A stretch of DNA of 64,000 nt from Dallia pectoralis. Taxonomy: Eukaryota > Chordata > Actinopteri > Esociformes > Umbridae. Where the stretch lies: positions 8,855,758 to 8,919,757 of the forward strand of contig CM055730.1 of the NCBI GenBank assembly GCA_029465975.1, in the 5' to 3' direction. The notes beneath the pieces are model-generated. The model was not told the origin of the DNA, did not search any database, and was given only the letters and a program-made list of their open reading frames with translations. A program made the position numbers and the translations under genes. Shown here piece after piece: positions 24,311-35,480 of this stretch. Within the stretch, counting starts at the first letter, position 1; every line of letters begins with the position of its first letter.

Positions 24311-26510
24311 CTGAACTTCACAAACTAAATGTATATTTTCCACAACAAAGGTAAGGCCTGCTTTTATCCCCTTAAGATGGGGAAACTACTTAAAAAACAT
24401 GCTGTGATTTATAACGATTCCTTCCGTGTGGATAAAAAACAAAAGCTGACAGTCTGTACTTTAACATTCAAAGTGCTGGAATACAGCTCTCAAAAAACCG
24501 AACGTGTCACCGTACAAACGATTTTCACTCGGTTTCCTGTTCACTCACCTTCACCCATGTCATCAGGTTACGTGTGACGGTGTGGTTAACGAGGAAGTTC
24601 CACTTGTCTGAAGGGAAGAGTTCCACACTTGGGAAGTGTTCTGTTTTGATGGAACTATACAGTGACCTCTCACAGCAGACCTTGTGCATCTACTGCCACA
24701 GGTTCTCCATTTGACTAAAACACTAAGTGGGGGTCGGAAGAACTCTGTTGGATCTTCACTACAACACATGCGTCTGTCTGTCACAAGAATTTTCCAGCTC
24801 AGAAGCTTATGCCTACTGAGGACGTAACAGATGTGCTGGCTTTAGGTTTTTTAACCGAGGACTGTTTTTGGGTTAAACAGTCCACAGTTGTAGTAAGACA
24901 GAGGTTTTAAACTGATTTACATATACATACACGCTTACCCTATTTTTAACATTGTATTCGTTCCCACCTTCAATTCATCTAATAATTCCCATTAATGCTG
25001 AGTTAAATCTCTTTGATCTTTGTATTGTTTTAAAAGTCAAAACACAGCATCAAAGTTATAACACATGAAGAATTAGCCCGGGCTGGGCAACGTAACAATT
25101 ACAGCTGGGTGTCAAATTAGATGTGGACATCCAGTGCCTGCGTGCAAGTTCTCATTGTTCTGTTGGAGTTTACCTCATTAACCAGGCAGACGCCAGGAAG
25201 TGCTTGGAGTTTAACTTTAATCCCCAACTCCTCACTAATCTCTCCTTATGTTCCACCTGCAGCAGAATTGTCACTTCTCGTTACAGGGGCATTTGGAGAC
25301 ATCGCCACCACAACAGGGAGAATTACAAGCAACGGTGACTATATAACTGAATCGTTCCAACGCCGCAACCGCCTACGTCGTTATGCAAAGTGTGTTGGAA
25401 AAATAGAAGTGATAGCAAATTAACAGTCAACGTTTTTACTGTAGACACTGTGTGTGTTTGGGTTGGCAAGTTACGCCCCCGGTTAATAATAATAATTTGT
25501 TCTTAACATGACATGATTAAAAATTATTAAAGATAATTAAAAAAAAGTTAATTCACTTCCCCAGAGTATCAAAATTGGGTTAATTTAACAAAAACCATTT
25601 ACAAATACCCAGAATGTAACTTGGTTTGCTACTACATATAAATAAACTGGTGGTATATAAATATACATACATAAGATAATTAGGTGTCAGTGATAAACAT
25701 AGCCTATACATCAATGTATGATCATTCCAGAGACAGGACTGGATTCTGGGGCCGGTATGTTTCCGTTATAACAGTGTATGCATACATTTTCGGTGGTATA
25801 CTGTTTTTTTTACATGGGCTAATTGTGTGATGCTGGCATTGTCGCCTTTGAATAAATCCCAACGTCTGGCTCATCAGTTTGCTGAGGCGTTGCAGTCTTC
25901 CTTTCTGTCTGTGTGCCGGATTAGTCTGGAGCGTCATCAGGGGCCTTCCTCAAATAGTTAATAAAGGGATGAAGCAAAAGCTTGGGCATCCGTACATAAT
26001 TTGTCCTCACTTGGACCGTTGCTTGTCATTCCCAGCAGAAACACCGCTGGGCGCGCAATTAATTTTAATTGGAATATTAAATGACAAAAATAGACCCGAA
26101 AAAAAAGCAGCAGAGGTGCCTTCAAAGGGTCGTGGCCCTGTCTGCTCGAGGTTCTCACCCATGTATGACTCATGGGTAGAGAGATTAATCATCCCTTCTG
26201 TGATTAGGTTCAGTTGTTAAAACCAACATCCCCTGTACTGTCTGAGCAGTGTTCCCTGGATAACTGAGACAAAAGTCCATCCTCACAACTGGAGGTGGAG
26301 GAACTGAGTCCACCTACGACCTATATCCAGTTTTTTTGCCAGCTAAATGGATCCTGTCACATGTAGTAAAAACAAGTCCAGATCAGAGAATGGCCCGGTC
26401 GTAGAGGAAAATGGGAAAGTGAATTGTGCTGGGAGTTCTTGAGGGGCATATTTGGAGGACATAATGGCACTGACAATTACATGCATGTGTCACTCATATC
26501 CAGTCAGAGT
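24311..26510. other. intergenic, no gene seen
   Basis: Unique sequence with overlapping short frames, including a 100-codon and a 71-codon + frame at 25.1-25.4 kb that overlap each other. Neither shows a family motif that I can name. An AT-rich homeobox-like patch (CAATTAATTTTAATTGG, imperfect palindrome) lies near 26057-26075. Confidence 0.45.
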
Positions 26511-26540
26511 ATCAGATCTGGGTTGTATGTTCCCCTGTGC

Positions 26541-27075
26541 TGGAGATGGAGCAGATATGGAGCAGAGATGGAGCAGAGATGAAGCAGAGACGGAGCAGAG
26601 ATAGAAAAGAGATGAAGCAGAGATGGAGCTGAGATGAAGCAGAGATGAAGCAGAGATGGAGCAGATATGGAGCAGATATGGAGCAGATATGGAGCTGAGA
26701 TGAAGCAGAGATAGAAAAGAGATGAAGCAGAGATAGAAAAGAGATGAAGCAGAGATGGAGCAGAGATAGAAACGAGATGCAGCAGATATGGAGCAGAGAT
26801 GAAGCAGAGATGAAGCAGAGATAGAAACGAGATGCAGCAGATATGGAGCAGAGATGCAGCAGAGATGGAGCAGAGATAGAAACGAGATGCAGCAGATATG
26901 AAGCTGAGATGGAGCAGAGATGAAGCAGAGATGCAGCAGAGACGGAGCAGAGATGCAGCAGAGATGGAGCAGAGATAGAAACGAGATGCAGCAGATATGG
27001 AGCTGAGATGGAGCAGAGATGAAGCAGAGATGCAGCAGAGACGGAGCAGATATGAAGCAGAGACGGAGCAGCAAG
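26541..27075. repeat. 11-bp minisatellite, open in three frames on the - strand
   Basis: Nearly 50 tandem 11-bp units, mainly AGATGGAGCAG, AGATGAAGCAG, AGATGCAGCAG, AGATAGAAAAG and ATATGGAGCAG. Because 11 is not a multiple of three, the same 11-residue cycle (for example LLHLCSISAPS-like) is read in every frame, so three overlapping - strand frames of about 200 codons are all open. They are repeat artefacts. Longer blocks of units, such as a GATAGAAACGAGATGCAGCAG-type block near 26767, 26821, 26876 and 26975, recur and show higher-order duplication. Confidence 0.95.
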
Positions 27076-27229
27076 ACGATTTGAGAAGCCACACTTTATA
27101 GAGATCTCGCTGATGACCTCTGGCATTGATAAAAAAAACACATTTTGTTTCTATGTTGACAATTTCATAGCTCTAAAAGAATACATCATGATAGGTGTTG
27201 CCAAGCTGTAACATATTTTGAGGTATTTT

Positions 27230-27620
27230 TCTGTTCATAAGTATCCCAGACAAAGCACAGACTAGAATGCCATTGCACATATGTGGGGTGACCTGAAGAT
27301 TGCAACTCTCTAACTTTCCAAAATGACAAAGCTAAAAAGATTTTGGAATGGAGAATAGAAGAAACGGCCCAAATTCCCTATAAGACTTGAAGTTGTGATT
27401 GCTGCCAAAAGTGCTTCTACAAAGTGTCTGAAAATGTACACAAGACATTTCAGTTTATTCTTTTTTACAAATTGCCACAGATGTCTGAAAACATGTTTTC
27501 CAATAGTTATTAAGGGGTATTGTGTATATTGATGGTAACATTTTTGAAATGCAATCCATTAAAATAGATTATATGATAAATAATACCAAAGGCACTGTTG
27601 CCAAGAGATACTAACCGCAT
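27230..27620 (+). mobile_element. Tc1-like element 3' end relic
   Basis: The DNA reads like the 3' part of a fish Tc1 transposon: GACAAAGCACAGACTAGAAT, GTGGGGTGACCTGAAGAT, GTGATTGCTGCCAAAAGTGC and TTCTACAAAGTGTCTGA in order. It is followed by an AT-rich terminal region ending in GGGGTATTGTGTATATTGAT, as at the inverted repeat of such elements. Stops and small deletions break the transposase frame. No matching 5' end was found, so the copy is truncated. Confidence 0.8.
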
Positions 27621-30600
27621 GGTTCCGGAATGACAAACAAAGTAACGACCCTGCTGTCCTGCGCTACGCTCCATTGGCTATGTTTCTGTTGAATGTGTGA
27701 GGGCCTTAAGTCAACCAGTAACTCTGCTTTATTGTTTACCTGACTTTATCTGATTTACTCAATATTCTTGTTAACTACATAATAGGCTCTGCTCTGTCTA
27801 GATGCAAATCCTTTTTTGCTCTGCCAACATGAGGTTCATACAGTACCTTTCTTGGCTGTTCCTCAGGGAGCATGGCTTTATCGTTTCCGACGGCTATTCA
27901 TTATCTTTCCTGTCCATACAGGGACACCACTTGGTACAGTGAATTACAATGAGGAGCTTCCATGTCCGAAGAAAACTCTCCCTAGTTTTGGAGTTGCGTA
28001 TGGTTTGATGTCAAAGCTGTGAAATGCCTTGTACAGTGGAATTGAAACTGTGAATTGCAGAATAGAAACAGCCTCTGTTACTTCCAGACTCCAGAACATA
28101 GCCTGCTAAGTGTTATTTTTTTAACATATTCCCCGTATTTTGAGGTAGAAGTACACCATGCAGTGCAGTAGTCAGGGCTCTACTCTGAACAATTTCTCTT
28201 TTTCAGGTTTAAATTATTTTCTGATGATTTAAGTTTATTATGTTTCCAATCGGTTTGTGTTGTTTAGCCTCATCAATGACCATAGTTCTCTTATATTCGC
28301 TGGTCTTGGCATTTGGCTCATGATGACGTTGTTTAGTATCAGTTCTTTGTCTTGGTGTCCTTGGGTGACGTTCCTCAGCCACTTTTAGAGTTCCCTATGT
28401 ATTATTCAGCTAGAATCAGCATGGGGTCTAAGGCTTTCCGCTAGGTGTATGGTAACTGAACCTCCCATCTTATGTTGGTTGTGCTCGCAATATACTCTCT
28501 ACTGTTTAGACTGCGGGTGCTATATAATTTAGTTTAATTTGCTTCTTTCCTTTTGTATGTCTTTTGAATTAGGAAGGGCTTTTATATCTTTTCTGATCTT
28601 TCATTCACTTCTTCAAATATCCAATTATCTAACATCGTTTTTGATTGACGGCATCCGGCATTGGATAAGTAACGTTTCAGCCGTTTGTGTGTCAAGAATA
28701 TTTTTTCTCACTGCATCTGTGAATGTCTGTATTGATCGGCACAAATGTGTGTGATTAATTCTCTGCTTAATTCACATTGTTTCCCGTGTTCAGTATATTG
28801 AATTCAAGTCTTGATTTGTTTCATTTCCCATTAATGCTTCTACATTTCCTCTGATCTTAAGGATCGGATGCATTTCTCACTTCAACGCCACTCTCACTTT
28901 AACTATAATCAAAATAACACTACACACAGTAGTTGAGTTGTCATAGCGCACAACTTCTTCTCCTTTAGTTCAACTCTGGTGCGCAATCATTTCCTGAACT
29001 AGGCTTCTCCAACTATATTTCTTCCACTGTCTGTTAATTATTTTCAGATTTACTTCATTGACTTATTATATTTCCCCCATTGAATACGCCAACGTTCCTT
29101 TCGTTTCATCTAGCTGCATTAGCTTCACGTTAATTTGCTTTGTGTGTGGAGAGTGCACATCTGTATCACTTGGTGTCGCTTTTGCATTCTCCTGTGACAG
29201 TGCTTTTGTTTCCACTCTACCTGTCTGTTCATTAGCTTGTCTTAGCTTTGCCAAAATTATTATTATTATTTGTGAATATTTTTCAAGTTGATCCTGGAGC
29301 AGGCTGGTTTCTGTGAATAAAACTCTAACCCTATTCAGCCGGTCACAGTTCAGGCCCTTCAACTACGAGTTATTATTTTCAATGCTTCATCACCCTAAAT
29401 ATTGTGTTGTTCAATTACTAAAGTAATCAGGGTTCTCATTTAACTCGCTTTTTATTACATCATGAATGTTCAATAATATAGTTTAGGCAGTTTTGTAAAC
29501 CTAAATAGATATTTTTTTTGTTTACTACATAGCTTAAATCAGATCAGGAATACTTTAGAGTTCTAGGAAATATATAAGTTTGAAAGTAGTTACCCTTCAA
29601 TTCAGTGCCAGGCCCTGTTGTTTGATAAAGGTTAGCAATTATATTGTTTATCAGACTTATTGGATTATTCAACTCCATTTTGACACATACATACAGTAAT
29701 GTTAGTAACTCAATGAAGTATAAAGTACATACCAACTATTGTCAATTAAACAACAAACACATATAGTATTTTATTATTAATTTATTAATAAACCCAGAAA
29801 GGAAATCTCATGAACTCTCTCATAGAGTTGCGCTTATGTCATTTCATAATATTATTCCTGTACAATAACATTAAAACAAATATCAGGAGTTCTCATTTAT
29901 GTATGCATGAACATAATATGAAAAGCAAACATTAGGTCTTGTTTTCTCCAAATGTTTTCCTCTATTTCTCTTGACAACATTTCTACAATACTTATGTGAA
30001 GTTTGATAAACAACCTGTACACGACAAAAAACATCAGCCTCGTAGGTAAACTGTCTGTTTCCCCAAATAACACATATGTACAGTACCATCGGGTCACTAA
30101 AATGTTTATTTTATGTTTATTTCAAACAGGCTCTTTGAGTATATATTACACAGATAATGACCCTGAATAGTGTTTATCAGAATAGTTCTATTTAGATCCG
30201 ATAATGTCCAGATGTCTCATTCGACTCTAGTCTTCTTCGCAGGTCACCCTCCTACTAGAATGGAACTGAACATGCCATCCGTGTAAAAGAAACATTTTGA
30301 ACTGTTTTTCAGATTGGGGTAAGACTTCCCAGAGACTCTGACACTATAATCAGCTGGGGATCTGTGTCAATTGAAAGCTCCAGGAGAGTGGTTATGGCAT
30401 AGTGTACTCTCAGATCCATGACACTTGTCACACCAGCACAGTATCACAGGCCAAATTGCTTATTCAAAAATAACTGACAGGCACACAAATTGCATATTTT
30501 CTGTAGAGGACACGATTTTCTTCAGGCGTTGGAATTTCATGTGCAAATCCATGGGACAGGTTGTCTCAATTTGCATTTCAAATGGGGAGAGCGCAGAACA

Positions 30601-30650
30601 TTTAAAATGGGCTAAATCCCCCCAAAAAACTCCAATCCTCCCACTTCCAC
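27621..30650. other. intergenic, no gene seen
   Basis: T-rich, AT-rich unique sequence. Small frames only; no splice-bounded exon or repeat array could be supported. Confidence 0.5.
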
Positions 30651-30652
30651 TT

Positions 30653-31130
30653 TACCCTAACCTTCAACTACCCTAACCTTCAACTACCCTAACCTTCAAC
30701 TACCCTAACCTTCAACTACCCTAACCTTCAACTACCCTAACCTTCAACTACCCTAACCCTCAACTACCCTAACCTTAAACTACCCTAACCATCAACTACC
30801 CTAACCATCAACTACCCTAACCTTCAAAACCCTAACCTTCAACTACCCTAACCATCAACTACCCTAACCATCAACAACCCTAACCATCAACTACCCTAAC
30901 CTTCAACAACCCTAACCTTCAACTACCCTAACCTTCAACTACCCTAACGTTCAACAACCCTAACCTTCAACTGCCCTAACCTTCAAATACCCTAGCCCTC
31001 AACTACCCTAACCATCAACTACCCTAACCATCAACTACCCTAACCTAAAACTACACTAACCTTCAACTACACTAACCTTCAACTACCCTAACACTCAACA
31101 ACCCTAACCTTCAACAACCCTAACCTTCAT
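30653..31130. repeat. 16-bp minisatellite with telomere-like CCCTAA core
   Basis: About 30 tandem copies of CCCTAACCTTCAACTA, with common variants CCATCAACTA, CCTTCAACAA and CCCTCAACTA. Each unit contains CCCTAACC, the vertebrate telomere C-strand hexamer plus two bases, but the hexamer occurs once per 16 bp and not head to tail, so this is not a telomere tract. It might be an interstitial telomeric motif expanded with flanking bases; that is inference. Confidence 0.95.
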
Positions 31131-32640
31131 CTTTAGCCAACGCTAACCTTAACTGGTTTACATTTATTACATTAATTTATTCCTAAAGGCAGATTTGCCA
31201 AAACTGTGTCTTGTACACAATGAAATGTATTTTCTGTATGCATGTCAAACATTTCTAATTAGCACTTTTACAAAAACATTACATTGCACACGGGATTGGG
31301 TAAAGTGTTCGGTCTATCATACCATAACTGTGTGTACACTCACATTTCCACAGTTGTTACCACATAGTTGACATCATAAATGACAAGCCACACAAATAAC
31401 AATGCCGTCATAAACCGTGATACATGCTTGTAGATGCTTTGCAAATCAGTTAGATAATACTTATGAAGGCATATTGAGGTCTTTGTGAGATGGATGTATA
31501 TGAAGCAGAACAATTTAAACCAGCCGCCCACAGACTTCTCACAGGTACCTGGTGTATTTTATTTTGCACTTGGCACCTCTGGATTCCTCTATGACTCAAC
31601 AGTGGATGTTGTTGACACCTTCATGCAGTGGGCTGGACGGCCCCAGGGTGTCCTGGGTATTATTGCACTACTGTTATAAGAACAGAACATTTCAACACTC
31701 AGGGTTACTTTCTAAATGCTGTAATTGTACTTATGCAGTGTCTGTTTGACATTGCAGGCTGGAATGAAATAGTCAGCGATATCAGAAAGACACAGGGAGC
31801 ATATAGCTAAATGAACAAGAACACGGTTTATTACCAATCAATTCAAGCTGTCCCTCCTTGTTGAATGTAATTAGTTAATTATTTTCAATGGGCTCTTTTC
31901 ACATCTACTAGACTTCTGGATTACATTTCCATTTCCATAATTTTCACATAACATTTAGATTAACTTTTCCATTCACACTACTGCGAAGAAAAGCCAGAGC
32001 GGCGTTAGGTTTGAGTTGACGTTCTTCCGTCTTGCTTTTTAACTACTGTGAATTAAATTACTGTAAACTACACCACATGTTATCGGCATGATAATACAAA
32101 CTGTTCTACTACCAGGCATATGCGGTTTAGAGAGTGAATAGGTCACTGTAAAGGTCAATTAAAACAATCTAAAGGGTGAAGTTTAAACGCCACGTTAGCG
32201 ATTGGTACATTTATGTGAGGAAACAACAGTAAACAACAACAAACAAACATTAAACTTTAAGATAATGAATGTATAAGATGTGTACTTATTTATAGCCAAT
32301 TTTTATGTGTCCTTTTGAGAATTGATCATCTGATGAAATTATTCCAATGTTTTCCTATAGAAAAAATGTTCTCCCTTCATAGCTCATAATCCAACTCTTT
32401 TGACTGAGACTGAGTCTGCAATTAGCCAACCGGATCTAATATTACTCTGGGGCCTAATGACGTTTAACGGAAGTCTCTAGATATTTACACTGCAAGTAGT
32501 TATTATGAGAACAGATTGTTTCACTCCATAAGTATCCTTGTCCTTGAATAAAGAACAATATTCTCATATGTTCTTTGATCGTTATTTGAGAATGAAAGTA
32601 CAATGTGGCAATTATAATTTGTATGTTCTATTGAACATTA
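31131..32640. other. intergenic, no gene seen
   Basis: AT-rich unique sequence with short frames only. Nothing could be assigned. Confidence 0.5.
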
Positions 32641-32656
32641 AGTTAATATTATTAAG

Positions 32657-32750
32657 TTCTACCAACTGAGCAACTTGGTTATGTTCTACCCACTGAGCTT
32701 CTTGATTATTGTCTACCAACTGAGCTATTTGGTTCTACCCACTGAGATAC
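32657..32750. repeat. Short tandem repeat resembling a tRNA A-box complement
   Basis: Four copies beginning TCTACCAACTGAGC or TCTACCCACTGAG are spaced 27, 27 and 22 bp apart. CTACCAACTGAGCTA is the reverse complement of the common tRNA D-arm/A-box sequence TAGCTCAGTTGGTAG. No complete tRNA or tRNA-derived SINE head surrounds it, so it may be an expanded fragment of one. Confidence 0.6.
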
Positions 32751-32837
32751 TAAACATCCCTGTGTCGATTTCTGGTTTTGAGAAATTTTCAGAATGAGAC
32801 ATCATGCAAAGTATGCAAATGTACTGTGACCAAAAAC

Positions 32838-33210
32838 TCTGCAAATGCACAAACATTAATGCACAAACATTAATGCACAAACCTTAATGCACAAACATTG
32901 ATGCACAAACATTGATGCACAAACATTAATGCACAAACCTTAATGCACAAACATTAATGCACAAACCTTAATGCACAAACCTTAATGCACAAACATTAAT
33001 ACACAAACATTAATGCACAAACCTTAATGCACAAACATTAATGCACAAACATTAATGCACAAACCTTAATGCACAAACATTAATGCACAAACATTGATGC
33101 ACAAAAATTGATGCACAAACCTTAATGCACAAACATTAACGCACAAACATTAATGCACAAACATTAATGCACAAACATTAATGCACAAACATTAATGCAC
33201 AAACATTGCC
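32838..33210. repeat. 14-bp minisatellite
   Basis: About 26 tandem copies of AATGCACAAACATT, with the variant AATGCACAAACCTT and single-base variants containing GATGC or AATAC. The two main types are interleaved in pairs, suggesting that 28-bp or longer blocks were also duplicated. Confidence 0.95.
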
Positions 33211-34560
33211 TTTTCCAATTCCACAGGTTTTTATAGCTACATATTGAATAGAGCACTTCTCTTGCAACTAATATGAGCATTTAAAAAACCCTCATGTCTG
33301 AAGACTAAGATGCTGAGGAAAATAAAATCTAATTAGAAAATGTCCAAGTGCTCCTGTTCTGTTTGCAGTTCCCACACATTTCCCTTTAGTTTTTTTTCTG
33401 AAGATACCAATGTGATGTGTTTTATTGGAGATCGAGCAGTGCATTTATTGCTGTAGGTGATAAGGTGAGGTCAATATAAGCTCATAATCGACTTCAACAG
33501 CTTATAGTATTAACCCTTTGGGCATGTCTATCTGAGAAACAAAGGACTGCAAAGGAAGTAATACTCCAGTAATATCTGGACTGGGACTGTCAATACCATG
33601 GCTGTGAACTGGAAACATGTTCAAAGAGAAGTTATACTGTGAAAGGAAAATGTGGTCTTTAGAGTGATTTATCAAGACATTGTGAAGAATTGGAATTAAT
33701 AAATCAATTATTATGCGTTTCAGAGGCACGGACTGCGATTGTCTTCAACACTTTAGCGAATGTCTTCGAGCCCAGTGGTCACAGATTTCCTGTCACGAAT
33801 GTAGAACTAACTGGTTGTCATGACGGAGTGTAATCTACTGGAGGTTTCTGAACTCTCTGGGCCCCGCAATTAATTACCAGGTGAGTTATGTGAGGGTTAA
33901 ATCCCAGACATGTGCTGCCGTGTAGAGAGGGCATTAGTGCAGCCAGCCTCTCACTGCATGTACGAGTGATACATCAAACACAGGTAGCCTGATGGTCTGT
34001 TCACATGGAGACGATCCCATTTGGTGACGCGTCGATCACTCGGTTAATGATCTCCTCAATGCCATTTTGATTTCCTGAGGACAGCGTGTACAGATGACTC
34101 TCACACCACATGTTACCTGTGAGTGGTAGGAGGGGAAACGGCACTAGAAGCCGTACGTGGGAATTTGTGAAGTGAGACGTTTGCAATCAGCTCGATGGGT
34201 TCATTATAACAATGACCCGGCAGAGACGATTGGTGTGCAAAGAAAAGGTCATCGTGGGTCACACGGGTACTGCATATTTCAACAAGGTGAAGCAAGTTAT
34301 GAACCTCATCTACAGATGAACAAAAGTCAAGAATAAGGCGCCCATGACGTCACTTTTGATTTAAGTGATTTCCCCGTGGTTAGTGGGACATTCACGAATA
34401 AGTCCTCGCCTATTACACAGTTATAACTGTCAGTTTCATATTTAGCACGTTCATATATAACACCAGAAATGTATCACCACCTGATGGTGTTACCAGGTAG
34501 AAAAACTAAACGGGATCAGGTATGAGATGAACGCGTCATGTACTCAGACGTTAGAACATC
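33211..34560. other. intergenic, no gene seen
   Basis: Unique sequence between a minisatellite and a LINE relic. Frames are short and overlapping; no gene could be supported. Confidence 0.5.
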
Positions 34561-34599
34561 TTCCTGATTGGAGAAGAATATTACAGAGCGTCTGACGAG

Positions 34600-35480
34600 A
34601 GCTCCTGCTGGTAATCAGGACAGGGGCCTCACGTTCTCTGTGAACACTGTGGGCATTTATTGGCCCCCTAACCGGTTCAAAATGGCCACTATTGTTCGAG
34701 TACCCAAACGTGCCAAGATGGCAGAGCTCAATGTGCCCTCATCAGCTCTCACTTCAGTAATAAATTAAGAGATTTGTGAAGGACCACGTTACCTTCATCA
34801 CACTAACCACCCTGGACCCACTGCAATCTGTAAAACCCAACAGAACCACGGCGTATTCTAATTTATTGTGACCCACGGCCAAACTGTATGCTAGCTATGC
34901 GGTTCTGTGAAGCCATGGCCAGCTCACATCAGCTATACCTGAAGTGGTCTGTTATATTCCTGTCTGCTTCACTAGCTTTGAGCCGGTTGAATTAGGCACA
35001 ACATCTCCTATTCAATCATCACTCTCCCTCCGCTCGGACAAACGGGTACAGTCCAACGTGACAGTGTCGGATGTGTTTTCGCGGGGGCTGAGTGTTGAGG
35101 ATCGAGCACACTGTCTGCTTTAATTTCAGACCACGTCCACTGGCTTAGTAATGCTTGGTAAACAACTTTTCTGTCCACGTTAAAAAAGTGAGAGTGCTGA
35201 TTGTGGACTTCGGCAGAAAGAAGAGAGAGCACATCTCTCGCTACACATTGATGCGATTGCTATATAGAAGGTCAAAGCTTTCTATTCCTCAGTTTGCACG
35301 TCTCAAGGACATGAAATGGTGTTACCACACAGACAAGGAGTGAAGAAAGCACAACAGCCCCTCTTTAATCTCAGGGAATAATTTTTGTTTTGACACGTCT
35401 CTGAGGACATCTCAGGAACTTCTCCAGAGACCCCTCTGAAAGTATAGACTCAGGCCGCATCTCAGCGTGGTACTGGATGG
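34600..35480 (+). pseudogene. Degenerate LINE (L2-like) reverse-transcriptase fragment
   Basis: Translations in shifting + frames give pieces typical of the end of a fish LINE ORF2: VKDHVTFITLTTLDPLQS near 34774-34830, KKVRVLIVDFGRKKREHI near 35178-35233 (family form 'k.kelivDFrrkr.h'), and KKAQQPLFNLR near 35345-35380 (family form 'kkaqqrl..lr'). The order of these matches the family, but stops, frameshifts and gaps lie between them. The element is 5' truncated and inactive. The family name (L2-like) is tentative. Confidence 0.7.

Noticed and set aside
26490..27141. Three overlapping - strand frames of 196-209 codons rich in Leu, Ser, Ile and Cys
   Set aside because: They are the three readings of the same 11-bp tandem repeat; no unique sequence or start context supports a gene.
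30653..31130. Interstitial telomere tract
   Set aside because: CCCTAA occurs once per 16-bp unit and never as consecutive hexamers, so it is a minisatellite with a telomere-like core.
32838..33210. CRISPR-like array
   Set aside because: Units are contiguous with no unique spacers, and the genome is a vertebrate's.
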